Assembly: GCA_039707465.1 (NCBI GenBank)
Contig: CM077646.1
Coordinates: 78,640,715 to 78,704,714 of the forward strand
Length of the DNA stretch: 64,000 nucleotides
Reading direction: 5' to 3'
Source of the DNA: Rhabdophis nuchalis
Lineage: Eukaryota > Chordata > Lepidosauria > Squamata > Natricidae
This document shows positions 1-9,584 of this stretch, piece after piece. Position 1 is the stretch's first letter. Each line of letters starts with the position of its first letter. The notes beneath the pieces were generated by a model. That model did not search any database, had not been told where the DNA came from, and saw nothing but the letters and a program-made list of their open reading frames with translations. The position numbers and the translations under genes are program-made.

Positions 1-114
1 AAACTGCCGATTACATAGGGAGATACAAATGCCTTTGCAGAGAAGAAGAGGAGGATAAGAGTGCCGCTCTCTACACCCACTTGTTTGGAATGAGGCTGAG
101 GAGAGCTTAAGCCA

Positions 115-182
115 GGGATGTCCAAACTTGGGAACTTTAAGACTTGTGGACTTCAACTCCCAGAATTCCCCAGCCAGCATAG
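115..182 (+). mobile_element. One end of a CAG-type MITE (solitary half)
   Basis: The stretch starting CCAGGGATGTCCAAACTTGG and running through 'ttaagacttgtggacttcaa' matches the arm of the palindromic MITEs seen complete at 3072-3190 and 21693-21827. Only one arm is visible and I find no partner arm or target duplication, so this is a truncated or decayed copy. Confidence 0.4.
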
Positions 183-239
183 CTTGTGCATGTGTGTGCG
201 CGCGCACGTACTTTCCAAAGCTTGCAAGGTGATCAAAAG

Positions 240-640
240 CTTCACACTGAAAATGCCCCATGTATACTGGTCCAGAAGAATCTTGTGGTTGACAGCATTG
301 AAAACCACAGAGAGATCAAGCAGCACTAGGATGAATGTATCACCCCCTACCCACCAAAAGTCACAAACAAGTGGAACCTATGCTGTTTCGATAATGTACC
401 CTGCCTAAAACTAGACTGAAATAGATCCAGATAATCCGTTTCCTCCAAGATTCTCTGTAGATGTTGTTCAACCATCTTTTCCACAGCCTGCTGCCCCAGA
501 AGAAGATGGGAAACTGGCCAATTAAATATCCAGCAAGGAAGGGTCTAGTGATTACCTCTTCAGGAGAGGGTGTATCACGGTCCCTTTCAAGGCTGGTGGG
601 ACCATTCCCCCTTCTTAAAGAGGCTGAAACCTCTGCATGA
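240..640 (-). pseudogene. Decayed L2/L3-type LINE reverse transcriptase fragment
   Basis: Read on the minus strand, pieces in different frames recover non-LTR reverse transcriptase blocks. A 'PLLK.SLDPSLLDI' stretch comes first, then 'MVEQHLQRILEETDYLD', and then a motif-A-like 'VLLDLSVVFNAVNH'. These are the same blocks that are intact in the copies at 31.4 and 41.2 kb. Stops and frameshifts break the frame repeatedly, so this is an old dead copy. The catalytic YADD region is not present. It is an unrelated insertion rather than a host gene. Confidence 0.7.
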
Positions 641-964
641 ATCTATCTGTGGTCACCGTCTGGACTGCCTTAATAACCAAGAAGGGACAGAGTCTAATAA
701 ACAGATGGCCAAACTAACTGGCATAATGGAATCAAACTCAATCATAAGAAAAATATCATAAGATTGCACCTCGGGCACATTACTTGGGCTTGCCAAGCAA
801 ATCTGAGCAACATTATCTGGCAGATAGCATGAATATTTCTCAGTGTGGCTCTGAAGATGGCCCTGTGACTTAGCCCACCCAATAGAGAGCAGGTCACCCT
901 ACATAGAGCTGCTGGGTCAGACACAATATCCATACAGATTTTGTTTTCCATTCATTCATTCATT
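641..964. other. Unassigned stretch
   Basis: I see no gene, RNA or clear repeat here apart from a short ATTC/CATT run at about 950-964. Short open frames on both strands have no recognisable motifs. Confidence 0.5.
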
Positions 965-969
965 GGGAA

Positions 970-1257
970 TGTTGAGTCCTCAGCCCAGACAGCAAGTCTG
1001 GTAACCTTTGAGTCACCGCATTCCGGAACAGATCAGGCAGCTGTGTTAATTGACTGAGACGAGCTGTCTGGAATCTGTCTGGAAAGGAGTTACATGTTGC
1101 AATTGCTTGCTAGGAGTTTCCTGCCTGGTAACTCTATATAAGAGGTTGCCAGAGAAGAAACCTTGTCAGTTGAATTCTTGTGCTGTTGTAAGAGTGTGAA
1201 TAAACGTTCCTGTTGTTTTGACCATGCCTGAGTCGGAATCCTTTGTCTGATCTAACA
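970..1257 (+). mobile_element. Solo LTR of an LTR retrotransposon
   Basis: The 288-bp block begins TGTTGAGTCC and ends GATCTAACA, the canonical TG...CA termini of an LTR. It is flanked by a perfect 5-bp duplication GGGAA (965-969 and 1258-1262). A TATA-like 'ctatataagag' lies near 1132 and a poly(A) signal AATAAA near 1199, in the right order for U3-R-U5. No internal coding region adjoins it, so it is a solo LTR left by recombination. The superfamily (Gypsy or ERV) cannot be told from the LTR alone, although 5 bp fits Gypsy and many ERVs. Confidence 0.8.
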
Positions 1258-2440
1258 GGGAAAGATGTGCTGCAAGACATACACTGTTCAGAGGCGTTTA
1301 GGTTTAAAAATGATTTAATAAATAACATGGCTATTTAACAAGTTATTGCTTACAACATACTTATTCCATTCTGGGTCTTTTTTCCCTGAACTAAGCTCCA
1401 GTTCATTGAAGCTTATATTGTAATAAATCTAGTGGTCTTTAAAGTGTCTCCAGACTCGGCTCTTTTTGATGTTGAGATTAACATAAACTTGCAAAACAAT
1501 CACTCTAAATTATTTTCCCCCTCTCTTTTGCCTTGTCCTCTTCATTTGCAGTTCCACAGTGTCTGTCTTACACTAATCTGCTCTGTTCTACTCTACTCTA
1601 TTCTGTTCCTCTGATGCACTTTGCTTTTTGTATTTGTTGGTTTTGATGTTCTTCTTAACTTTTATTGTACACTGCCCAGTCTTTGGACAGCCAAATAAAT
1701 ACTTTAAGTAAATAAATCCATCAGTGCAGAAACACAGCACCACTTCTGTGTTATCTTGGCCAGCATTACTTATTTTCACAAAATAATATTAGTCTCAGAA
1801 GAGTTTGTTCATTTGCCAGACATGTCCTAAATATTTCAGAGCATCTGTTTTACAGTTTACGGTTTATGGAAATCTGCCTATTCCTCACCTCTGATCTTTC
1901 TCCCTCCGTAGAGCACTTGAATCGCTTGAACAACTGAAATCAATCAGATGACTGTATCACTGTCTAACATAGATGAATTTACTTGGAAAGTAATCGTGGA
2001 GCAGACTGGATAATTATTCTTCTAAAACATGAACCTAATGTAGCATGCAAGACAGATATCCTTGCATAGGATTGTTTTGATCACTATGAAATGTAGTTTG
2101 CAATCCTGTCTCAGACTCCAGCAAGATCCATTTTAGATATTCTACAGGACCATGGCAGGACCACAAAGCCACTCAGGAAGGGTATTCCTGGAATCTTTGA
2201 TGTGCCTGTTTTTTGACCAAGCCTATCTTGAAGATCTGTTGCATTTTGTCTTCCATGACAAATAATATATTCTATGGATTATTATAACTTCAGTGCAAAA
2301 AGCTAGGTCCAAAGTTCTATTATCAAATAAATAAAGGTCAGATATAGTCCCATACTTTATTTGAAGGTTTATTTAAGATTTTATTTGGAGGGCTGTAGTT
2401 GGTTTGTGCGCTACGGTGATGCTATGCTAGTATAACAGTC
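1258..2440. other. Mostly unassigned; possible L2-type 3' tail at 1625-1720
   Basis: Around 1625-1720 the sequence 'acactgcccagtctttgg' followed by AAATAAATAC-type repeats resembles the 3' tail of an L2/L3-type LINE on the plus strand. The remainder is AT-rich, with short frames carrying no motif I recognise. Confidence 0.35.
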
Positions 2441-2446
2441 TTAGTT

Positions 2447-2640
2447 AGGACTATAATATCAATAGCACTTAGACTTACATACTTTGTAAGTGCTTTACAG
2501 CCCTTTCTAAGCATTTTATAGCATCAGCATATTGGTTCTACAATCTGGGTCCTCATTTTACCGACCTCGGAAGGATGGAAGGCTGAGTCACTCTCCTGCA
2601 AAAGAGCAAGGGCTTTCGCCCTGCCTATATCTTGCTGATT
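2447..2640 (-). mobile_element. tRNA-derived SINE with L2-like tail (3' part)
   Basis: On the minus strand the order is a 'cttccgaggt.ggtaaaatgagga' core followed by a tail ending in 'agtctaagtgctattga'. This is a MIR-like arrangement, a SINE body joined to an L2-type tail. A fuller copy lies at 39193-39432. The tRNA-like head is poorly preserved or absent here. Confidence 0.6.
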
Positions 2641-2876
2641 TTGACCTTACTCCTAACTCCCAAGCAGATGCTGCTGTTCAGATAGTCAGCACTTTCCTTG
2701 AGTAATACTGTAGTAATAACATAGCTTTGCTAGGGAATCAAATTGGCTAAACTGCTGTGCTTGCCATGACACTGGCAACAGTGTCAGCTCTTCCAACGAA
2801 AGGAAAAATATAGGATCCAGCCAAAACATTTAAAATTAGGATGTTAGGAGTTAGGATGCTATGCATTCATTTGCAT

Positions 2877-3059
2877 TAGAGGTGGGTTGCTCCTGGTTTG
2901 GCCAGGATTGGCGGAACCAATAGTAGCAAGGGAGGAGGCTCCACTCCCCATGCCCAGATGCTTTTGTGCGTGTGCAGAAGCATCACACACGCAAGTGAGC
3001 ATGCGCAGGCGCAGCAGCACACCTGAACTGGTAGTAAAAAAAATTGCAACCCACCACTG
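2877..3059. mobile_element. hAT-like MITE, 183 bp
   Basis: The termini are TAGAGGTGGG and CCCACCACTG, inverted variants of the CAGNGGTGGG end used by many elements in this window. A perfect 8-bp target duplication ATTTGCAT flanks it (2869-2876 and 3060-3067). The length, lack of coding capacity and 8-bp duplication indicate a non-autonomous hAT-type element. Confidence 0.8.
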
Positions 3060-3071
3060 ATTTGCATAGAG

Positions 3072-3190
3072 CAGGGGTCTGCAAAGTTGGCTCTTTTAAG
3101 ACTGGTGGACTTCAACTCCCAGAATTCCCCAGCCAGCTATGCTGGCTGGGGAACTCTGGGAGTTGAAGTCCACCAGTTTGCAGACCCCTG
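3072..3190. mobile_element. Palindromic (foldback) hAT-like MITE, 119 bp
   Basis: The whole element is an inverted repeat: it begins CAGGGGTCTGCAAA and ends TTTGCAGACCCCTG, with the arms continuing inward through 'ggacttcaactcccagaatt'. A perfect 8-bp duplication GCATAGAG lies at 3064-3071 and 3191-3198. The copy at 21693-21827 is nearly identical. It lies only 12 bp from the preceding MITE, and the duplications of the two elements overlap. Confidence 0.85.
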
Positions 3191-3319
3191 GCATAGAGCA
3201 TCATGAAACATGAAAATAGAGAGACACTCTGTGGCTCATTTTTTGAAAGCCCTGGTGTTTCTTGACACATCAAGTTGAATACTTAATAAAGAGAAGGGAC
3301 ATTTTGTGATGCAGCAGAC

Positions 3320-3535
3320 CAGGAGTGGGTTCCTACTGGCACTGGTACTGGTTTGCTTCACCCATGTGCAAAGAACGTGAAACACTACTAAAAAACATGC
3401 CTGCAATGGCAGCAGCAACTGGGGAACTGGTTTAGGGGCGTGGCCAGCCTGGGTCACTGCCAGTTCCGTGACCAAGGCCAAATTACTACTACTGGTTCAC
3501 TTGAACCAGTGTAAACCAGTGTAAACCCACCACTG
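3320..3535. mobile_element. hAT-like MITE, 216 bp
   Basis: The termini are CAGGAGTGGGTTCC and AAACCCACCACTG, and a perfect 8-bp duplication CAGCAGAC lies on both sides (3312-3319 and 3536-3543). The interior contains ACTGGTTC/GAACCAGT motifs shared with the other MITEs in the window. Confidence 0.85.
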
Positions 3536-3543
3536 CAGCAGAC

Positions 3544-4365
3544 CCAACAAGATTAATGCATTAACAGGAAATGAAACAATTGAATTTTAGCAGGAAAGGC
3601 TTGAATAGGGTATAGTTGTGTTACATGCGTGACTGCGGTTTGTTTCAGCCTTTTGCGTTGGTATTCAAACTAGTCTTAGAAGAGTTCCTGTGTTAACAGA
3701 GAAAACAATGGGAAATACAGCTACGTTCTTAATTAGGGTTCAGGTTTTTCAAGACAATTTGCAAGGCTATGATTGATCTCAGCTGCAAACATGAAAAAGA
3801 ACATTAATTAAATCTGCATTTGTATCTGCATCTGATTGTTTTCAAGCTACTCATAGGAGCTGCATGGATTAACTGACTGGTGGTTATAATAAAAAAACAA
3901 CAGCTCTTGTTAGGAAGGAATTAAGATAGTTGCCCTTTTGTAGATGGTGTCTGGATGTTGACAGTCCAGATCTGGTGTCCTATTCTCTTTTTTAATCCAA
4001 TATTTTGAAGCTAGCATGGTTTGCTATACTGATTTATATTAAAGACAGAATTAATTTTGCTTTGCTGTCAAGCTATCGCTGAACTGTTGTAATGATAGGA
4101 TCACAATCCTGCTTCAGATCTTTCTCCTCTTCCTTACCTACAGTGAATTAGCAATAGTGAAATACAATCCAGAGGCTCCTCTATAGCTACCCCACTTTAA
4201 ATATTGATCACTTCTGAATTACCTAATCTGCCAAAATTCATAATACTGTAGACAATTTTTTCCCTTGTGGTGAAGGAATGCTATACAGCCCTTGTATAGG
4301 TTTCCAGAACTTTCTCCAGATTTGGCATTCTTGTTCTAAGCTTGCAACATTTCCTCTAGAATATA
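3544..4365. other. Unassigned stretch
   Basis: This is AT-rich sequence with many stops on both strands, and I see no repeat family or gene in it. Confidence 0.5.
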
Positions 4366-4368
4366 TCT

Positions 4369-4427
4369 ATGTATGTATGTATGTATGTATGTATGTATGT
4401 ATGTATGTATGTATGTATGTATGTATG
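4369..4427. repeat. (ATGT)n microsatellite
   Basis: This is an almost pure tetranucleotide run. It directly abuts the 3' tail of the hammerhead-bearing repeat that lies to its right on the minus strand. Confidence 0.95.
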
Positions 4428-4850
4428 ATTTTTAATGGCTGATTAATAAATAAGAGACCAGGATGGATCCATTTCGGGCTTGTTAGCCCTCTTCAGCTGG
4501 CCATACTCCTTCTACTGGGATTTTAACCGGCACTCTCCAGCATATCAGGCAAGCCTTTTTATGCCTTGAGCTATCCGGCTTCCCTGATTACATCAGCCAT
4601 TACAGGACTCTTTAATGAGAGAGTATTTTCACAACTCCTGTTATGGGCCCCTTTAAGGGAGGAGACAAACTGTCATCCTTCTCTGCCTTTCGACTCAACC
4701 TAGAGATCATCTGGGCAGAGAGCCAAATGAGATTACTGTTGTGTGAATTTTTTAGATATGTGTTAGATTTTTAAGGGCTGATTAATAAATAAAATCATTA
4801 AAGAGTCCTGTAATGGCTGATGTAATCAGGGAAGGCATAAAAAGGCTTCC
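4427..4850 (-). mobile_element. Retrozyme-like repeat: tRNA-like boxes plus hammerhead ribozyme
   Basis: Read on the minus strand, the locus runs: tail segment (4792-4766), a 130-bp block 'A' (about 4755-4625), a linker (about 4622-4586), a tRNA-like segment (about 4583-4505), a hammerhead (4502-4456), and a second copy of the tail (4453-4427). The tRNA-like segment has an A-box-like TAGCTCAAGG and a B-box-like GGTTAAAATCCC. The two tail copies are 27-bp direct repeats with one mismatch. A piece of the linker recurs in inverse orientation at about 4795-4850. Related copies lie at 5.07-5.22, 24.5-24.6 and 29.0-29.6 kb. No open reading frame is present, so it is non-autonomous. Confidence 0.7.
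4456..4502 (-). ncRNA. Hammerhead ribozyme, type I topology, consensus core intact
   Basis: On the minus strand the order is GGCCAG (stem I), CTGAAGA, GGGCT-AACA-AGCCC (stem II, 5 bp), GAA, ATGG-AT-CCAT (stem III), C17, CTGGTC (stem I). Stem I pairs over 6 positions with one G-U. Every conserved core base of the CUGANGA...GAAA...UH consensus is present. The predicted cleavage site lies between plus-strand positions 4462 and 4461. The call is from primary and secondary structure; stem loop tertiary contacts and activity are not shown. Confidence 0.8.
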
Positions 4851-4968
4851 TTCCCTATATATATATATCTTGTCGAAACGTTGCAATAACATGTCTATGC
4901 CTTATACACGGGAAAGTCCCCGAAGCCAGCAATACCAGCATACCTACACCCGTGAAAATCTATGAAAA

Positions 4969-4986
4969 CATACATACATACATACA

Positions 4987-5018
<32 letters not shown>

Positions 5019-5031
5019 CATACACACACAC

Positions 5032-5067
<36 letters not shown>
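4969..5067. repeat. Microsatellite cluster (ATAC)n and (TG)n
   Basis: An (ATAC)n run to about 5014 is followed by an (AC)/(AT) stretch and a (TG)n run at 5041-5067. The cluster follows directly after the hammerhead repeat, and fragments of that repeat's tail recur on its right side. Confidence 0.9.
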
Positions 5068-5090
5068 TAGTTTTATGAGCTGATCATATA

Positions 5091-5176
<86 letters not shown>

Positions 5177-5220
5177 TCTTGTGTCACAACACCCTGTTAA
5201 GCCCCAATTACCTAGCTCAA
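5068..5220 (-). mobile_element. Fragments of the hammerhead repeat flanking (AT)n
   Basis: 'gttagttttatgagctgatc' at 5066-5086 is the reverse complement of the tail found at 24.6 and 29.57 kb. After an (AT)n run (5093-5174), 'cacaacaccctgttaa' at about 5186 matches the end of block A at 29.23 kb. The tRNA-like and hammerhead segments are absent here. Confidence 0.5.
5093..5174. repeat. (AT)n dinucleotide run, about 82 bp
   Basis: The run is pure alternating AT inside a fragmentary hammerhead-repeat copy. It could extrude as a cruciform and is likely to vary in length between individuals. Confidence 0.95.
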
Positions 5221-5227
5221 AAACCTA

Positions 5228-5228
<1 letters not shown>

Positions 5229-5264
<36 letters not shown>

Positions 5265-5282
5265 CACACACACACACACACA
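5229..5282. repeat. (AC)n microsatellite
   Basis: The AC run is interrupted by a short ATATATAT segment at about 5256-5264. Confidence 0.95.
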
Positions 5283-5734
5283 TGAATTCAATTTGTGTGC
5301 AATGTAGGAAAGCCGTCTTCATTTTTAGATTGAATGTATTTCCAGGCTGGTCATGATGGTCACAGATCTGCTCAGGTTTCACTGTTCTTGTCATATGGGA
5401 TTGCTTAAAATAGAGAGAGTGGGGCGGGGAATAAGTGAAACAATAGGAACCTCAGCTACTGGTGCAACATCACAAAACTCCAGTAGCATTCACACGGGTG
5501 ATTTACAACTTCTGAGGTTCTAAATCAAATTGTTGTTGTTGGAATTTTGAGTACAGGTTAATGAAAAGGGAAGGCGAAGGGGAAAAAATGGAAACTGAGT
5601 GAATAAATTATTTTAAGGGAAAAATGTGAAAGCTGTGCAAGTTGGACCATAAGAAGAAAGGCTGAGCACTAAAGAATTGAGGCCTTTGAACTATGGTGGT
5701 GGAGAAAACTCCTGCGAGTCCCTTGGACTGCACG

Positions 5735-5865
5735 ATCTATTTAATTTGTTTTTATCATGTGTATGTGTATTTATTGTTTTATTCGCCCTGTGCACCGCTC
5801 CGAGTCCCTTTGGGGAGAGGGAGCGGTCAACAAATTAAATTATTGATTGATTATTGATTGATCAG
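5735..5865 (+). mobile_element. L2/L3-type LINE 3' tail
   Basis: It contains 'ctccgagtccctttgggg' followed by an AAATTAAATTATTGATTG repeat tail. The same GAGTCCCTTTGGGGAGAG signature ends the LINE copies at 33.2 and 43.0 kb. Only the tail is present (5' truncation). Confidence 0.75.
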
Positions 5866-5869
5866 TCCC

Positions 5870-6147
5870 AGAGGAGATCAACCCTAACTGCTCTTTAGAA
5901 GGCCAGATCCTGAAGATGAAATTCAAATACTTTGGCCACCTAGGAAGGACTCACTGGAGAAGAGCTTAATCCTGGGAAAGATTGAGGGCAAAAGAAGAAG
6001 GGGACGACAGCGAATGAAGTGGTTGCATGGAGTCACCGAAGCAGAGGGTGTGAGCTTAAATGGCCTCCAGAGGATGGTAGAGGACAAGAAGACACGGAGG
6101 AATGTTGCCATGGGATTGTAATGGTCGGACATGACTTCATAACTAAT

Positions 6148-6191
<44 letters not shown>

Positions 6192-6193
6192 CG
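5870..6193 (+). mobile_element. BovB/RTE LINE 3' end
   Basis: The plus strand encodes, in broken frames, a 'KYFGHLGR.HWR' segment and a stretch resembling 'GRRRRGRQRM' typical of the BovB ORF2 C terminus. It ends with 'gtcggacatgacttcat' and an (AAC)n tail (6149-6192). This 3' end is shared with Sauria SINEs and characterises squamate genomes. The copy is heavily 5' truncated. Confidence 0.8.
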
Positions 6194-6698
6194 GAGAAAT
6201 GCGAAGATATTTTTTGTGTGTGGCAAAAACAAGGGCAGAGGAGGAATATGGTTGAGTATAAATCAGTATAAATGGCTAGAGAATTCTTGGGAGTTGCTTA
6301 AAACTGCTAAGGTTGAGAAGCAGTGGTCTACATGAACACAAAGGCAATTTTCCAGCTGTGCATAAATGTCAATTTTTAAAAGTATTTTGGTGAACAATAT
6401 ACCGGCAAGTGGATAAAAATAACCCCAAATAGGCCTAAACAAAGTCATTTCAAAAACCACTTTCAGTCCATGGACAGATTTCAAGTTTTTAGTGAGAGAT
6501 TAAAATACTCTCTCTGCTCACAAACACAGCCTGCAGACAAGAAGGTTCCTTCAATCCTGGGAGAGATGGAATTTTTTTAAAATAAGACAGTTACAGGAAA
6601 GAAGTTCTATCAACAGTTAGAAGAACATGATGGTAGACCAGATATCTGACATGGGGAAAAAGAGGAGAAATATGTAACAGCTACCATGTTGGAAAGGG
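6194..6698. other. Unassigned stretch
   Basis: I see no gene or clear repeat between the BovB tail and the nested MITEs. A fragment at about 6280-6320 ('ttcttgggagttgcttaaa...ctgctaaggttgagaagcagtgg') resembles a decayed MITE end. Confidence 0.4.
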
Positions 6699-6706
6699 GA
6701 ACTGAT

Positions 6707-7372
6707 CAGTGGTGGGATTCACTTACCTTCCCTACCAGTTTGCAAATGTGAGCTCCCACCAGGGGTGGGTTCCTGCCAGTTCTAACCTCTTCTATAGAAG
6801 AGGTTCCACAAATCTATAGTGCCGTTTAGAACCGGTTCCAGCTCCCTCCCCCTGCCCGTCTGCACATCATCAAGATGAAGAGTGAGAGGAGGAATTCTGG
6901 GAGTTGAAGTTCACAAGTCTTAAAGCTATCAAATTTGAACACCCCTGGGGTTTTTTCCCCTAAAGGGTTAAGGATGCAAGGGTCTTGTAACTTGGGAGCT
7001 TTAAGACTTGCGTGCTTCAAATGCCAGAGTTTCTGAGCCAACATTTTGGTTGCTAAGCAAGGACATTGTTAAGTGAGTTTCACCACATTTTACAAGTTGG
7101 TCACGCCCACCCAATTACATGACTTCCAAGTCACTCCCACCCGGTCACATGGCTGGCAAGCCACTCCTACAAAGCAGGCCACACCTACAGAAGAGGTTCT
7201 AAAAAAATTTGAAACCCACCACTGGCTCACACGCATTGCTTCTCTGCAGCCTTCTCCTGCATGAGCACTGCTCGCACATTATGTTGGGGGTGGTGGTGGG
7301 GGGGTAGAGCCCCCCACAGCTGCTGCTACCGGTTCGCCCAAACCAGAGAGAACCAGCTGAATACCACCTCTG
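6707..7372. mobile_element. hAT-like MITE (outer), carrying a nested MITE
   Basis: The ends are CAGTGGTGGGATTCA and TGAATACCACCTCTG. The flanking 8-bp duplication is GAACTGAT/GCACTGAT (7 of 8 match). The element is split by the separate MITE at 6760-7224. Without that insert it is about 200 bp, containing 'ctaccggttcgcccaaacca'. Confidence 0.8.
6760..7224. mobile_element. hAT-like MITE (inner), 465 bp
   Basis: The ends are CAGGGGTGGGTTCC and GAAACCCACCACTG, with target duplication GCTCCCAC/GCTCACAC (7 of 8). It is the same family, in reverse orientation, as the inner element at 20294-20917, and related to 7563-7898. It shares the 'aattctgggagttgaagt' block with the foldback MITEs. Confidence 0.8.
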
Positions 7373-7562
7373 GCACTGATGAAAAAAGAACAGCACTTGA
7401 CTTTTCTAAAAATCCAATATTTAAATTACACTATACTTGGCACTATTTAATGAATGGCAAATATATCTCAGAGGGAAAATATGATGTGAATCCTGCAAGT
7501 GGATTACCTGGAAGTTACAACACTTGTAAAGTGATTGCATGTTGACACTCATTGGACTAGGG

Positions 7563-7898
7563 CAGTGGTGGGTTTCTGCAGGCTCGCACCTACTCGCGAG
7601 AGCCGGTTGGTGAAATTTAGAGAACCGGTGAGAGGGGGTTCCACCGGCGTACATGGAAGTAAATCTGGCCTGCCGCTGCCAGTGACCCAACGGAAAGGAA
7701 AGGAAGGAAGGAAGGAAGGAAATTTATCATCACAATTGAGTCCAAAATTTTGGTTGCTAAGCAAGAGCATTGTTAAATGAGTTTCACCACATTTTAAAAG
7801 GTGGCCACTCCCACCCTGTCACATGACTGCCAAGCCACGCCCACAAAATAGGCCACACCTACAGAGTAGGTTCTAAAAAAATTTGAAACCCACCACTG
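7563..7898. mobile_element. hAT-like MITE, 336 bp
   Basis: The ends are CAGTGGTGGGTTTC and GAAACCCACCACTG (14-bp perfect inverted repeats), with a perfect 8-bp duplication GACTAGGG at 7555-7562 and 7899-7906. An (AAGG)n run lies inside at about 7694-7720. The right half matches the right half of 6760-7224. Confidence 0.9.
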
Positions 7899-7906
7899 GA
7901 CTAGGG

Positions 7907-9049
7907 GTGTACTTGGTGGCAGTTAAAAAAATGTAAACTGGAGACCATGAGTAGGCATAGCACATAGCTTTTTTCCCCAGCCCAATCACACCCATGTGGA
8001 GACCCTATTCTGAACCTTATGAATATTAGTATCTTCATAAAGAAAGAAATGTCAGTGATTGTAGTAGAAGGAGGACAATTTAAGAAGGCAGCAGTGAGTA
8101 CCATAGACAAATGCTAAGGTCAGTGACTTAACCCTCTTAGAACTTTCCTATTTTATCTTGGCATTAGGTAAGGAGGCAGTTAACCGAAATGAGTGTTTTT
8201 AGTAAAAAATAATAATCCATTGCCAAGTCATCCCTTGGATGCATTTCCCCATAAAATTCTACAATAATAAATGTTGCTGTGGAATACTGCCATGTAAGTT
8301 GGACTTAAATTTGTCAGATTGTTTCCTATCAAATTCCCTTTCTTCAAATCCATCCCCAAACTAATCATCTCCTGAAATGAAATTTTAATATGCATGGCTG
8401 CCTTGCTATTTTACTACTATTTATTGATTTATTTTGTAAATCTGTTATTGGATTATTTTTGGTGAGACATATGTTGCCATAAAGTATAATATAACATCAT
8501 CCAATGATAACAGTGAAAGATAGCAGAAAATGCAATAAATAAGACTCAAGGAACCTTGTATAATAAAATACATGATCCTTATCTATTTACAAGAGATACC
8601 CAAACTTCTTGGGAAGGTGGATGAAGAAAATGTTGAAAGCTACAGATTTGCACTGTCTCTGTGGCAGCTGAAAATTCTGTTCCTGTCTACCAACCACCAC
8701 CCAGAAGGCGCACAGAGAGGGTTTCCCAGAGCCAGTTTAGAAGAACCTGAGGTTCTGCAGCATTCTCCAACACTCAAGAAACAGTGTTTAGGATTTTCCA
8801 AATCTCAGCATTGCAAAACATATGAAAAACTGTCCTTCCCTCTGCTCTCTCCAGCCAGCATGAGCTTAGTGGTGAAAACCTTTGATATGCGTGTCCAAGT
8901 TGACGTTTTGGATGAAACACCAGCATTCACCAACACCAGATAGCAACCACCATCCTGGACTGAGTTAACAAAGAAACTGAACAAGCATAAGTACAAGAAA
9001 TATGCGAGACTGCACTATTCAGAGCTTAAAATGGATCCTCACCATCTGT
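7907..9049. other. Unassigned stretch with a 123-codon frame of unknown meaning
   Basis: The longest frame is on the plus strand at 8572-8943. Its product shows no domain, signal peptide or repeat I recognise, and there is no splice or promoter context. I treat it as chance. Confidence 0.4.
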
Positions 9050-9057
9050 ATCAGCAT

Positions 9058-9351
9058 CAGTGGTGGGATTCAAAAAATTTACTACAGGTTCTGTGGGCAT
9101 GGCTTGGTGGGCATAGCATGGCTTGGTGGGCGTGGCAGGGAAAGGATACTGTAAAACCTCCATTCCCTCCCCACTCCAGGGGAAGGTTACTGCAAAATCC
9201 CCATTTCCTCCCAATCAGCTGGGACTCGGGAGGCAGAAAATAGATGGCGGTGAGGCCAGTCAAAGGTGGTATTTGCCGGTTCTCCGAACTATTCAAAATT
9301 TCCACTACCGGTTCTCCAGAACTGGTCAGAACCTGCTGAACACCACCTCTG
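9058..9351. mobile_element. hAT-like MITE, 294 bp
   Basis: The ends are CAGTGGTGGGATTCAA and CTGAACACCACCTCTG, and a perfect 8-bp duplication ATCAGCAT lies at 9050-9057 and 9352-9359. Relatives are at 49971-50265 and 59390-59656. The interior contains 'gtgggcatggcttggtggg' and 'ggttctccgaactattca'. Confidence 0.9.
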
Positions 9352-9584
9352 ATCAGCATGTAATCTGTCATCTTATGATTGGCGGTGACATGAAAGAGAG
9401 ACCATTTGCAAAATGTGATAGAAATACAGCAGCCGCACAGTTTAGTTGTCTTCCAACCAGTGTACAGGGTGGATGTTTATGTATCAAAGCTTATTTTCAA
9501 GGTGCAAGGCCAGGAGATATCTGGTGAATACAATCTCCAAAATCAGCATTTGTGTCTCAAAGATGCTCTTCCAAAAGGCAATTG

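Noticed and set aside
4960..5187. Minus-strand frame of alternating I/Y residues
   Set aside because: It is a translation of (AT)n and (GT)n microsatellites.
4366..5282. A CRISPR-like array from the regular repeats
   Set aside because: The units are simple tetra- and dinucleotide microsatellites without spacers, in vertebrate DNA.
8572..8943. 123-codon plus-strand frame
   Set aside because: No motif, no splice or promoter context, composition not distinctive.
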